A DNA stretch of 64,000 nt, from NCBI GenBank assembly GCA_026393895.1, contig JAPKZG010000096.1:1-64000 (forward strand), read 5' to 3'. A program made the position numbers and the translations under genes. This DNA is from Candidatus Aminicenantota bacterium. Lineage in GTDB: Bacteria; Acidobacteriota; Aminicenantia; Aminicenantales; UBA4085. Below, piece after piece: positions 8,688 to 16,162 of the stretch (the stretch's first letter is position 1; each line of letters starts with the position of its first letter). The notes beneath the pieces are model-generated. The model had not been told where the DNA came from. It ran no database searches and saw only the letters and a program-made list of their open reading frames with translations.

Positions 8688-9071
8688 ATGGCACGTATCG
8701 CAGGCATCACGCTTCCTCCGGAAAAGCGCATCGAGATCGGGCTGACCTACATTTTCGGAATCGGCCGGCCCAAGTCCAACCAGATCCTCCAGGAGGCCAA
8801 GATCGACAAGAACAAGAAGGTCAAGGCTCTGACCGAGGAAGAGATCAACAAGATCCGCCAGATCATCGAAAAGAGGGAGAAAATCGAGGGCGATCTCCGC
8901 AAGGACATCAGCCTCAACATCAAACGCCTGATCGACATCGGTTGTTACCGCGGCCAGCGGCACAAGAGGAAACTCCCGGTCCGCGGCCAACGGACGAAAA
9001 CGAACGCCCGGACCCGGAAGGGGCCCCGCGGTCACTCGATCAAGAAATTGAAACCGGCCGCCAAATCATAA
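8688..9071 (+). CDS. rpsM: 30S ribosomal protein S13
   Basis: S13 sits on the 30S head and contacts the 50S through bridges B1a and B1b. The 127-residue product begins [20 protein letters not shown] and contains [14 protein letters not shown] (helix-two-turn-helix) and the C-terminal [16 protein letters not shown] that reaches the P-site tRNA. The ATG at 8688 follows AAGGACGGCACCC; upstream in-frame sequence overlaps rpmJ and is not homologous. First gene of the alpha-operon block. Confidence 0.97.
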   Translation: MARIAGITLPPEKRIEIGLTYIFGIGRPKSNQILQEAKIDKNKKVKALTEEEINKIRQIIEKREKIEGDLRKDISLNIKRLIDIGCYRGQRHKRKLPVRGQRTKTNARTRKGPRGHSIKKLKPAAKS

Positions 9072-9086
9072 GGAAGGGAACAGCGC

Positions 9087-9482
9087 ATGGCCACGACGAA
9101 AGCGAAAACCAGGACCAAAAAGAAAGTCCGCAAGGACATCGGCTACGGAACGGCCCATATCCAGTCCACGTTCAACAACACGATCATCACGATCAGCGAC
9201 CACGCCGGCAACGCGGTCTGTTGGACGAGCGCCGGAACAGTGGGTTTCAAGGGCGCCCGGAAGGGAACGCCGTTTGCGGCCCAGCTCGCCGGCAAGGAAG
9301 CCGCGACCAAAGCCCGGGAATTCGGCGTCCGCTACCTGGACGTCCGAGTCAACGGCCCCGGCGCCGGCCGCGAGTCGGCCATCCGGTCCCTGCAAAGCGG
9401 CGGGGTCGAGATCCGCTCGATCAAGGACGTCACCCCGATTCCCCATAACGGCTGCCGCGTTCGGCGCCGCCGCCGGGTTTAA
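9087..9482 (+). CDS. rpsK: 30S ribosomal protein S11
   Basis: S11 lies on the 30S platform and shapes the mRNA path at the E site. The 131-residue product has [36 protein letters not shown] and the end [16 protein letters not shown], all diagnostic. AAGGAAGGGAACAGCGC precedes the ATG. Basic N-terminal residues ([15 protein letters not shown]) are usual. Position between rpsM and rpsD is standard. Confidence 0.97.
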   Translation: MATTKAKTRTKKKVRKDIGYGTAHIQSTFNNTIITISDHAGNAVCWTSAGTVGFKGARKGTPFAAQLAGKEAATKAREFGVRYLDVRVNGPGAGRESAIRSLQSGGVEIRSIKDVTPIPHNGCRVRRRRRV

Positions 9483-9493
9483 GGAGAGCCCTC

Positions 9494-10120
9494 ATGTCCC
9501 GATATCGCGAACCTTTGTGCCGGCTCTGCCGGGTCGAAAAAACAAAACTTTTTCTCAAAGGGCATAAGTGCCTGACCGACAAGTGTCCGGTCGAGCGCCG
9601 GGCTTACGCCCCCGGGCAGCACGGCCGGAACCGCCGGCGTATCCTCGGGTACGGCCTCCAGCTCCGCGAGAAGCAGAAGATGAAACGGTTCTACGGGATG
9701 TCCGAAAAGCAGTTCCGCCTGTTCTTCGAGCGGGCCGAACAGACGAAGGGCATCACCGGCGAGATCCTGCTCCAGATGCTCGAACGGCGCCTGGACAACC
9801 TCCTCTACATCGCCGGCTACGCCCATTCCCGGTCCCACGCCCGCCAGCTGGTGACCCACGGCCATGTGACGGTCAACGACGGCCGGGTCGCCGTGCCCTC
9901 GTTCATGGTCAAGGCCAACGACCAGGTCGGGTTTCGCCCCCAAGCGGTGAAATCCGAAGACCTGAAGGCCGTGGCCGAGGCCCACGCGGGCAAGACCGTC
10001 CCCGGCTGGATTCAAGTCGATCGAGAAAACCTAAAGGCCCGCGTCATGGCCCTGCCGACGCGCGCCGATGTGACGCTCCCGGTTGAGGAGCACATGGTCG
10101 TCGAGCTCTACTCGAAGTAG
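9494..10120 (+). CDS. rpsD: 30S ribosomal protein S4
   Basis: S4 nucleates 16S 5'-domain assembly, takes part in translational fidelity and, in E. coli, represses the alpha operon. The 208-residue product starts MSRYREPLCRLCRVEKTKLF. It has the zinc-type Cys residues of the C+ form (C9, C12, then CLTDKCPVERRAYAPGQHG) and the S4 RNA-binding fold around RLDNLLYIAGYAHSRSHARQ. The end is the usual EEHMVVELYSK. It lies 11 bases after rpsK. Confidence 0.97.
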   Translation: MSRYREPLCRLCRVEKTKLFLKGHKCLTDKCPVERRAYAPGQHGRNRRRILGYGLQLREKQKMKRFYGMSEKQFRLFFERAEQTKGITGEILLQMLERRLDNLLYIAGYAHSRSHARQLVTHGHVTVNDGRVAVPSFMVKANDQVGFRPQAVKSEDLKAVAEAHAGKTVPGWIQVDRENLKARVMALPTRADVTLPVEEHMVVELYSK

Positions 10121-10156
10121 GGCCCGGTTCAAAATCGGTTTCCGGAAGGAGGACCC

Positions 10157-11182
10157 ATGACCGAATTCGGTTTTCAGCGGCCGAAACTGTTGGAATGCGA
10201 TTATGAAACGTTGACGTCGACGTATGGCCGGTTCACGGCTCAGCCGTTCGAGCGCGGCTTCGGGACGACCGTGGGCAACGCCCTGCGGCGGATCCTGTTG
10301 TCCTCGATCAAGGGCGCGGCCATTACCGCCGTCCGGATTCAGGGCGTCGTTCACGAGTTTTCGACCATCCCCGGGGTGGTCGAGGACGTGACCGACATCA
10401 TTCTCAACCTGAAGTCCGTCCCCCTGAAATTGAAGGGAACCGACCCGAAAGCCTTGACCCTCCGCAAGGAAGGTCCGGCCACGGCTACTTCGGCTGACTT
10501 GATCGGCGACGGCGACGTGGAGGTCCTCGATAAAACCATCTTGATCGCCTCCCTCGACAAGGACGGGATCCTTGACGCCGAGCTGATCGTCGAGAACAAC
10601 CGGGGGTTCATTACCGCCGATCAAAATTTCGACGATACGCACAGTCTCGACACCATCCCTCTCGACTCCGCCCATTCGCCCGTCCTCAAGGTCAACTACC
10701 GGGTCGAACCGGCCCGCGTCGGCAAGCGGATCGACTATGAAAAAATGACCCTGGAAATATGGACGACGGGCGCGGTCGCCCCGGTCGAGGCCCTGGCCCA
10801 GGCGGCCAAGGTGATGCGGGACCATTTGATCATCTTCCTGAACGTCGTGGACGAGCGGGCCGACAACGAACCCGTGACCGCCAAGCGCGAGGTTCCGTAC
10901 TTCAACCAAGCCGACCTCCTGGCTAAACCCATCGAGCACCTGGAACTGTCGGTCCGGTCCAACAATTGTCTCCGCTCGGCGGGCATCGAGAAAATCTACG
11001 AGCTCGTGCTGAAGAGCGAAGACGAACTTTTAAAGACGAAAAACTTCGGCCGCAAGTCCCTGGGGGAGATCAAGGAAACGTTGGTTAACCTCGGACTCGG
11101 ATTGAACCTCGATTTGAATCCGAAACTTCTGGAACGAATCAAAGGCGAGACGAAGGACAAAACCAAGGAGACGGACGAATGA
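10157..11182 (+). CDS. rpoA: DNA-directed RNA polymerase subunit alpha
   Basis: The alpha subunit dimerises to seed RNA polymerase assembly, and its C-terminal domain contacts UP elements and activators. The 341-residue product has the N-terminal dimerisation domain with [20 protein letters not shown] and the C-terminal domain with [20 protein letters not shown] and [20 protein letters not shown]. It starts after GAAGGAGGACCC, a very strong ribosome binding site. The 36-base gap from rpsD and the four-base overlap with rplQ are usual. Confidence 0.97.
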   Translation: MTEFGFQRPKLLECDYETLTSTYGRFTAQPFERGFGTTVGNALRRILLSSIKGAAITAVRIQGVVHEFSTIPGVVEDVTDIILNLKSVPLKLKGTDPKALTLRKEGPATATSADLIGDGDVEVLDKTILIASLDKDGILDAELIVENNRGFITADQNFDDTHSLDTIPLDSAHSPVLKVNYRVEPARVGKRIDYEKMTLEIWTTGAVAPVEALAQAAKVMRDHLIIFLNVVDERADNEPVTAKREVPYFNQADLLAKPIEHLELSVRSNNCLRSAGIEKIYELVLKSEDELLKTKNFGRKSLGEIKETLVNLGLGLNLDLNPKLLERIKGETKDKTKETDE

Positions 11183-11592
11183 GGCATCGCTTAAGCGGAA
11201 GAAAACTGGGCCGGACCACGGCCCACCGGGATATGCTCCTGCGGAACCTGGCCACCTCGCTGATGGAAAAGGAGCGGATCCGAACGACGGTCGCCAAGGC
11301 CAAGGAGCTGCGGCCGTTCGCCGAGAAACTGATTACCCTGGGCAAAGCCGGAACCCTCGCCGCCCGGCGCCGGGCCCTGGCCGGCCTGACGAAAGAAGAC
11401 GCGGCGACTCGCCTGTTCGAGACGGTGGCGCCGCGCTTTGCCGAGCGGCCCGGCGGGTACACCCGGATCGTCAAGCTCGGTCCCCGCAAGGGCGACGGCG
11501 CGGAAATGGCGATGATCGAGCTTGTCGGTTCGGAATTCAAAGCCAAAGCAAAGAAGAAAAAGGATAAGGGCAAGAAGCCGGCCAAGGCCTGA
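11179..11592 (+). CDS. rplQ: 50S ribosomal protein L17
   Basis: L17 is a 50S protein near the exit tunnel and the last gene of the alpha operon. The 137-residue product has [40 protein letters not shown] and the C-terminal [20 protein letters not shown] segment. A lysine-rich tail ([17 protein letters not shown]) extends the core. The ATG overlaps the rpoA stop (ATGA). I see no convincing intrinsic terminator directly after it. Confidence 0.96.
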   Translation: MRHRLSGRKLGRTTAHRDMLLRNLATSLMEKERIRTTVAKAKELRPFAEKLITLGKAGTLAARRRALAGLTKEDAATRLFETVAPRFAERPGGYTRIVKLGPRKGDGAEMAMIELVGSEFKAKAKKKKDKGKKPAKA

Positions 11593-11913
11593 GTCCCGAA
11601 GGCGAACGACAAACGTCCGTCCCGCCTCGTCTCCCCTCGACTTTGACATCCCCCGTCCCACGTCGAGAGCTCGATGGTAACGACTCTCCGACGCTCGATC
11701 AGGCCGACGAACGCCTCCCGCACCGCTTAGAGCACATCCCAATGACAGGCCGCCTTGGTCGCCAGCTGGACGAGCCGTCCATCGCGGGACAAACCATTGA
11801 GGATCCTCTTTAACAAAACCCTCTTATAATCAATCTGGGCGCGAACCTCGACGAATGCCCGGAGTCATACTGCCGGAATATTGCCGGGGATTTTTAAGCG
11901 GCGTACAATACTC
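11593..11913 (+). other. Intergenic region after the ribosomal operon
   Basis: About 320 bases with no supported gene. On the minus strand, 11727-11864 is open for about 45 codons and ends in a stop; its last residues (KRILNGLSRDGRLVQLATKA and on) look like protein-coding sequence but match nothing I can name, and there is no start. A TATAAT at 11825-11830 lies upstream of the next gene, but no good -35 sits at normal spacing. Confidence 0.4.
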
Positions 11914-12792
11914 ATGCTCATGCGAGGGAATACATTCTTTTGGCCTGGTCGAAATGCTCTTCGGGTCTCCGTGTTCTTGAGCGTCGTGTGTCTTTCGGCC
12001 TCTTATTTCAGTGGCCCCCCTTCGGCGTCCGGTCATGATGAGATCGACCAGAGCCGGCTTCCCGAAATCTTAGAGAAGACGGCCGCTTATTGCCGGAAAT
12101 TCGAGACAGCCTCCTTGCACTATGTTTGTTTGGAGGACATAACGGAAGTGATATATTCCCCTTATAAGGTGATCCCGTCGTTTTATTCCCATTTCTTTCC
12201 GCGGATAGAAAAAAATCATTACGTTTATGATTATCAGCTTATCCAGAAAGACGGTGCGGTTGAAGAGAAAAGGATTCTGCTCGAGGAAAACGGCATCAGG
12301 GTGAACGTCCAGGATGCGCCCCTTAAACTGAAGAGGTTCCGTTACAAGCATATGACCTCAGGGCCGATGCTGCTCAGCAAATACTGGCAGCAGTATCATA
12401 ATTATCGGATCGTCGATAAAGACATGATCAACCGGCAACAATGCCTGGTCGTTGAAGCCTTGCCTAAGCCGTCCGTCAGGCTGGGGCACCTATCCGGGAA
12501 GATATGGGTCAGGGAAAGCGACGCCAGCATCCTGAAAATTGAGTTTAATCAAGAGACCATTGATAACTACGAACTCGTTGAGGAGATGGCGGCCAGACTC
12601 GATGCCAGGCCCCTGGTCAGCATGATCTCGGAATATGCTTTTGAGAAGAAGGGAATTCGCTTTCCCAGCAAGTATGCCCAGTTGGAAGAATACATCAAAC
12701 TCAGGGGCACCCACTTCATCATTTCAGAAACCACGGTCAACTACAGAGACTACAAATATTTCATCGTGGAGACCGAAGTCAATGTCAAATAG
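11914..12792 (+). CDS. Secreted protein of unknown function, LolA-like layout
   Basis: A 292-residue protein from the ATG at 11914; a second ATG at 11920 is equally possible, and a TTG at 11881 would lengthen it without reason. The N-terminus is basic then hydrophobic (RVSVFLSVVCLSASYFSG), a signal peptide or anchor. The rest is a soluble beta-rich domain with IWVRESDASILKIEFNQE and GIRFPSKYAQLEEYIKLRG, the pattern of outer-membrane lipoprotein-sorting or DUF-type proteins in which a substrate strand pairs with trailing beta strands. I do not recognise a named family with certainty. GC is lower than in the ribosomal operon. It stands alone, with no operon partner. Confidence 0.6.
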   Translation: MLMRGNTFFWPGRNALRVSVFLSVVCLSASYFSGPPSASGHDEIDQSRLPEILEKTAAYCRKFETASLHYVCLEDITEVIYSPYKVIPSFYSHFFPRIEKNHYVYDYQLIQKDGAVEEKRILLEENGIRVNVQDAPLKLKRFRYKHMTSGPMLLSKYWQQYHNYRIVDKDMINRQQCLVVEALPKPSVRLGHLSGKIWVRESDASILKIEFNQETIDNYELVEEMAARLDARPLVSMISEYAFEKKGIRFPSKYAQLEEYIKLRGTHFIISETTVNYRDYKYFIVETEVNVK

Positions 12793-13145
12793 CCGTTTCC
12801 GGGAAGGCCAGCCTTTTCTGATCTTCATGTTCTCTTAAGCTTCAAACGCCACTGAGTCATTTAATAACTTGCCGACAGAATGGACGAGAAATGGAGGGCG
12901 GGTCAGCCCGTGATCACCCCAATGGTGTAACCGAGCTCGCCGGCAAATGTCCTGAAAGCCGAGATCGCCTGCCGTCGAAAATAAATGTCACATCAGCGGA
13001 CGTGGAGTGTTTTAGTTTTCATGTATGAAATCTGCCCGTACATGCTTGGGAAAAAACGTTACCCGGTAGAGAATAAATTCCCGAGTAGCGGATTGAAAAA
13101 GGGATGGATGTTTGGCCGGGGAGTTTGTGACAAAGGAGGCCAACG
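12793..13145 (+). other. Intergenic region, possible minus-strand gene remnant
   Basis: About 350 bases without a supported gene. On the minus strand a short open tail around 12903-12990 reads RRQAISAFRTFAGELGYTIG then a few residues and a stop, which has the look of a real C-terminus but has no visible body. AAAGGAGGCCAACG at the right end is the ribosome binding site for the gene at 13146. Confidence 0.3.
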
Positions 13146-13622
13146 ATGAAAAAATCCCCGTTCTCTTTATTGGTCTTATTGATCTACCTGCCATCCATGG
13201 CTGTCGGGGAGAAAAACTGGCAATTCTCATTCGACGTGGCGCTGACCACTCACTTCGGTTTAGAAAGATCCCCCGGCCTTGGCCTGGGTCTTGGCCTGCA
13301 AAATACCCTATTCAAAAACTTTTTTGTCGAAGGGATGGTCTCTTTTCATCCCGACTTGTACGGAGGAATGCATGACACCCTCGAGATGGGACTGGGCTTC
13401 GGCAACAAGTTTCCAGTGAAAAAAAAGGTGAAGCTGTTTTTTTCGCTGGGAGCGGAGTACCTGCGGAGTCGTTGGACAAAGACCCTGGGAGTGAGCGGCG
13501 GGGCCGGCATAGAATGGTTCTTTGAGAAATCTTCCGGCCTCAGGACCGGGATGACATTGGAGATAAACGGCGGGGAAAAAACTTATCTGAAATACTTCGC
13601 CGGTCTTTTTATCCGTTTTTAA
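13146..13622 (+). CDS. Small secreted beta-barrel-like protein
   Basis: A 158-residue protein with a clear signal peptide (MKKSPFSLLVLLIYLPSMAV, then a G-E cleavage site). The mature part alternates polar and hydrophobic residues and is rich in Gly and aromatics (GLGLGLGLQNTLFKNFFVEG), ending in Phe (FAGLFIRF), as outer-membrane beta barrels do. A strong ribosome binding site (AAAGGAGG, 7 bases spacing) supports the start. It resembles the small outer-membrane-like proteins at 27549 and 52644 in size and layout, but I cannot assign a family. A GC-rich hairpin follows its stop. Confidence 0.65.
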   Translation: MKKSPFSLLVLLIYLPSMAVGEKNWQFSFDVALTTHFGLERSPGLGLGLGLQNTLFKNFFVEGMVSFHPDLYGGMHDTLEMGLGFGNKFPVKKKVKLFFSLGAEYLRSRWTKTLGVSGGAGIEWFFEKSSGLRTGMTLEINGGEKTYLKYFAGLFIRF

Positions 13623-13629
13623 TATGGGC

Positions 13630-13652
13630 GGCCGGGTCATTTTGGCCCGGCC
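13630..13652 (+). terminator. GC hairpin after the barrel-like gene
   Basis: GGCCGGG (13630-13636) pairs with CCCGGCC (13646-13652) around a 9-base loop, 8 bases after the stop of the gene at 13146. No U-run follows, so it is at best a weak intrinsic terminator or an RNA 3'-end stabiliser. Confidence 0.45.
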
Positions 13653-13688
13653 CCGATTCTGCCGCTTCACCTCCTTTTAGATTTTTTT

Positions 13689-13940
13689 CTCCTGCTCACG
13701 GTCAGAGATAAAGTCAAAGAGATGGTCCAGGAGGCTAACTTCGACCTGCAAGAGGACGTCCGGGCTGTGATCAACGACGCGGCCGCCCCCGAAGAATCCC
13801 CGGCGGGCCGCGAATCCTTTCGCCAAATCTTCGAGAACACGGACATCGCCCGCCGGGAAAAAATGGCCCTTTGCTAGGCACCAGGCTGGCGGTGTTTTTC
13901 ATCGAGTCAGGTGAAGACGTCAGGCTTGAAAAAGACGTAA
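13689..13940 (+). pseudogene. Remnant of class I fumarate hydratase, N-terminal/alpha part
   Basis: An open stretch without a start codon reads DKVKEMVQEANFDLQEDVRA, then APEESPAGRESFRQIFENTD and IARREKMALC, which matches the start of class I (4Fe-4S) fumarase or the tartrate dehydratase alpha subunit (family pattern: EANyxLpxDV, E-SP-G, EN--IA, PLCQDTG). At the conserved CQDTG a C-to-T change makes a TAG stop (13875) and one base is lost; one frame over it continues TRLAVFFIESGEDVRLEKDV. The cysteine ligand is kept but the rest of the roughly 280-residue subunit is gone. Clearly dead. The identification rests on motif memory. Confidence 0.65.
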
Positions 13941-14058
13941 GCCCTCCGTCCCATTTTTGAGGAGTAGTTTACCTGTAAATGACATTCGAGGCCGAGAAAC
14001 CGCCGCCGTCTGATAAACGCCAAGCATTATCAAAGATAGGTAACATGATGATGTGATG

Positions 14059-14113
14059 CACCTCCCCCGCGGGTCTGAAAAACTTCCGGTAGGAAACGCT
14101 TTTTCAGGAGGTG
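14059..14113. repeat. Nested inverted repeat upstream of the esterase lipoprotein
   Basis: CACCTCC (14059-14065) pairs with GGAGGTG (14107-14113), and inside it CTGAAAAA (14075-14082) pairs with TTTTTCAG (14100-14107), leaving a 17-base loop. It lies about 70 bases before the putative promoter at 14185. Could be the fold of a small RNA, a leftover REP element or a bidirectional terminator. Confidence 0.4.
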
Positions 14114-14184
14114 GCGGTGGGGCTTCTTGTCCGGATATGATCTGCGGACGCGGTTTTCGCGGGGACTCACGGGACTCAAGGTGA

Positions 14185-14214
14185 TTGACATCTCCCCGCG
14201 GCCGGCGATATATT
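14185..14214 (+). promoter_or_regulatory. Sigma70-type promoter, probably giving a leaderless mRNA
   Basis: TTGACA (14185-14190), an 18-base spacer and TATATT (14209-14214). The expected start of transcription, 6-7 bases on, falls at the ATG at 14221, and no Shine-Dalgarno sequence fits, so the message may be leaderless. Confidence 0.55.
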
Positions 14215-14220
14215 GCCGGA

Positions 14221-15054
14221 ATGGTTGGAAAAAAAAGTTATCGCCCGAAGAGGAAGTTCCATTTTATCAACGGCTTGTTTTTGGCCCTTGGACTGATTGT
14301 TTCTTCCTCATGCGCTCTCTTGAAATCCGGATTACCGAATGATAAACAGGAAGGACGCGAGATCATCGTCAATACGAAGTCGATGATGGTGATCGTGAAA
14401 CTGCCCGTTGATTACAACCCCGCCAAGCCGTACACGTTGCTTGTGGCTCTCCATGGCAACGGCGGATCCGCACAAGGCTGGGCTCCCTCCTTTAATCGGT
14501 ATGCGAATGAACCGTTCATTGTCGCCATTCCCCAAGGAGCATATCAAAAACCTCAGGGCGGATTTTCCTGGTTCTATGAAACAACCGATCGTAGCCTCTG
14601 GAAGTCCTACGATACCTTAGCCGTAACGAAGCTTCTGGAGGCGGTGGCGGAGGTTTCATCGCGCTATCCCGTCAAGGAGAAATTCATTCTCGGCTTCTCC
14701 CAAGGAGCGGGGATGGCCTATATGGCCGGAATACTCAATCCCGCGATCATTCGCGGTGTCATCGCCATCGGGGGGGTGATGCCGGAAATCGATCGGGAGG
14801 GATCCCTCATCAACGACTCCCAGGTGATCCGGGCCCGGGGGTTGAAATTATTGATCGCCCGCGGGAATTCGGATGACCTCGTGAACCGACAACACTTCAC
14901 CGATCAACGAAAATATTTCCGGTCTAAGGGTTATGATGTCTCCTCCTATGAGTACCAAGGAGGCCATTCCCTGACCGAAAGTTTGTTGGGCAGAATCAGG
15001 CGATGGCTGAAGAAGAATTCATCCTCATCACCCGCGGCCCAAGACTTGGAGTAG
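14221..15054 (+). CDS. Lipoprotein alpha/beta-hydrolase (esterase family)
   Basis: A 277-residue protein of the phospholipase/carboxylesterase or PHB-depolymerase-like esterase group. The start at 14221 gives a basic leader, a hydrophobic stretch (NGLFLALGLIVSSSC) and Cys31 as a likely lipidation site; a TTG start at 14185 would lie in the promoter. After the leader come the oxyanion-hole region VALHGNGGSAQGW, the nucleophile elbow GFSQGAGMAY (Ser in GxSxG), a late Asp region (ARGNSDDLV) and the terminal His in YQGGHSLTESL. The triad is therefore complete. It acts outside the cytoplasmic membrane; the substrate is unknown. It is a single-gene unit. Confidence 0.75.
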   Translation: MVGKKSYRPKRKFHFINGLFLALGLIVSSSCALLKSGLPNDKQEGREIIVNTKSMMVIVKLPVDYNPAKPYTLLVALHGNGGSAQGWAPSFNRYANEPFIVAIPQGAYQKPQGGFSWFYETTDRSLWKSYDTLAVTKLLEAVAEVSSRYPVKEKFILGFSQGAGMAYMAGILNPAIIRGVIAIGGVMPEIDREGSLINDSQVIRARGLKLLIARGNSDDLVNRQHFTDQRKYFRSKGYDVSSYEYQGGHSLTESLLGRIRRWLKKNSSSSPAAQDLE

Positions 15055-15080
15055 CTAGAGCTATAAAAAGGAGATAAGGC

Positions 15081-15392
15081 ATGAAACAGGAATATTTCGC
15101 TAGGTTTCTGGAAAAACAAAGAAAGAAAATTGATGAAGAGAAATGGATAGAAGGTACTCGTATCTGTCGCGATCCAGGTCAGGAATTTGTAACAAACTGG
15201 ATTAACAAGAATGCTGAGAAATTTAGGAAAGAACATTCGCTAGGAGAATTAGCTTGTGCGTTTAAAGAATTAGAGGAAATGCTGGTAGATTTAAAAAATC
15301 AAGTGATTGATATAAATAAGCTGATTGAATATGTTCAGGATATACAAGATAAAATAGAAATTGCCCAGGAAGCTTTACAAGATAGAGAATAA
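15081..15392 (+). CDS. Hypothetical coiled-coil protein, AT-rich
   Basis: A 103-residue, highly charged, probably all-helical protein (EYFARFLEKQRKKIDEEKW, later LEEMLVDLKNQVIDINKLIE). AAAAGGAGATAAGGC is a strong ribosome binding site before the ATG. No signal peptide, no Cys motif and no family I recognise. Base composition is strikingly AT-rich against its neighbours, with A-ending codons, so it looks acquired. The middle segment DPGQEFVTNWINKNAEKFRK is compatible with a DNA- or protein-binding helix bundle, but that is only an impression. Confidence 0.6.
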   Translation: MKQEYFARFLEKQRKKIDEEKWIEGTRICRDPGQEFVTNWINKNAEKFRKEHSLGELACAFKELEEMLVDLKNQVIDINKLIEYVQDIQDKIEIAQEALQDRE

Positions 15393-15461
15393 GACGGCAA
15401 CGGAAATAAGTAGTGTCGGAAGCATCTCCAAACATGTGATTGAAGGGGGGAGTGGCTCGCC

Positions 15462-15590
15462 TTGAACTGTGAAGCCAAAGCCGAATACGAAAAAGCCTTG
15501 GAATCATTGAAGAAAGATACCCTTGAGTATGACATTTTTAAAGGAGGAATAACCATAAATACTTGTCCTGTTAGTCGTAATGATCCTTAA
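15462..15590 (+). CDS. Possible 42-residue ORF in the AT-rich patch
   Basis: TTG start after GAAGGGGGGAGTGGCTCGCC; the product MNCEAKAEYEKALESLKKDT and on is charged and helical, similar in character to the protein at 15081. It is weakly supported: unusual start, short, no homology that I recognise. The remaining 150 bases to 15739 are AT-rich and show no gene. Confidence 0.25.
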   Translation: MNCEAKAEYEKALESLKKDTLEYDIFKGGITINTCPVSRNDP

Positions 15591-15739
15591 AGAAATGCCC
15601 CGCATAATAATTTCTTAAGTTTTTTTTCCATAATTACCTGCGAATAACAACTTGTGTTTATTAAGTTTACTGATAGGAAAATTAATTTAACCCAGGGTTG
15701 ATTTTAAGGATAATTATTTGCAATTTTAATAATCGGCAT

Positions 15740-16135
15740 TTATCCGGGGGGTCTCGTCGTTAGCCAGTTAAAAACGAAATATCGGAACGGCCCGATCTCC
15801 TCCTGTCGCGTGGACAGCTTTTCAAACGCCGGCGGGCATTTTATCGTTGCATCCCAAATCACATAGCGGATATTGTGGTTTTGCAGAAAAACGCTAATCT
15901 TCTCGGGATCGAGAATGTTTTCGCAGTCAATGAAGAAAACGGGCCGACGCCCCAGCGGATCGCAGATCATTCCGAACACGCCCATCATGGGACCAGACAA
16001 AATTTTCCATTTGTTCAACGGCCCTATGGCTGCGGCCTGAAAATTGCTGCTCAATTCCCGATATATGGATCCGCTCTTGGTATCATCGAACGAAGTGAAA
16101 GGGCGGCTCCAGGATAGCCGGTTGAGGGAAATCAT
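15740..16135 (-). pseudogene. C-terminal copy of the neighbouring membrane glycosyltransferase-like gene
   Basis: Read on the minus strand, the 131 residues align along their whole length with the last 130 residues of the protein encoded just upstream at 16163-18112: SLNRLSWSRPFTSFDDTKSG against MLSRLAWSQPFTAVNKANQG, and shared GPLN, CDPLGRRPV, IRYVIWDA/IGYIVWEA and F-YF near the end. Identity is about 40-50%, so this is an old copy. None of the membrane helices is present. It lies 27 bases after the parent's stop. I treat it as a tandem partial duplication that has lost its front; a stand-alone soluble protein is possible since an ATG falls at the boundary. Confidence 0.65.
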
Positions 16136-16162
16136 GGCACGGGGACAAGCGATGACAACGGG

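Noticed and set aside
11727-11864. Minus-strand tail reading KRILNGLSRDGRLVQL
   Set aside because: Looks protein-like but lacks a start, is only about 45 codons and matches no family I can name; noted under the intergenic entry only.
12903-12990. Minus-strand tail reading RTFAGELGYTIG
   Set aside because: Too short, with no body or start; may be debris but not supportable as a gene.
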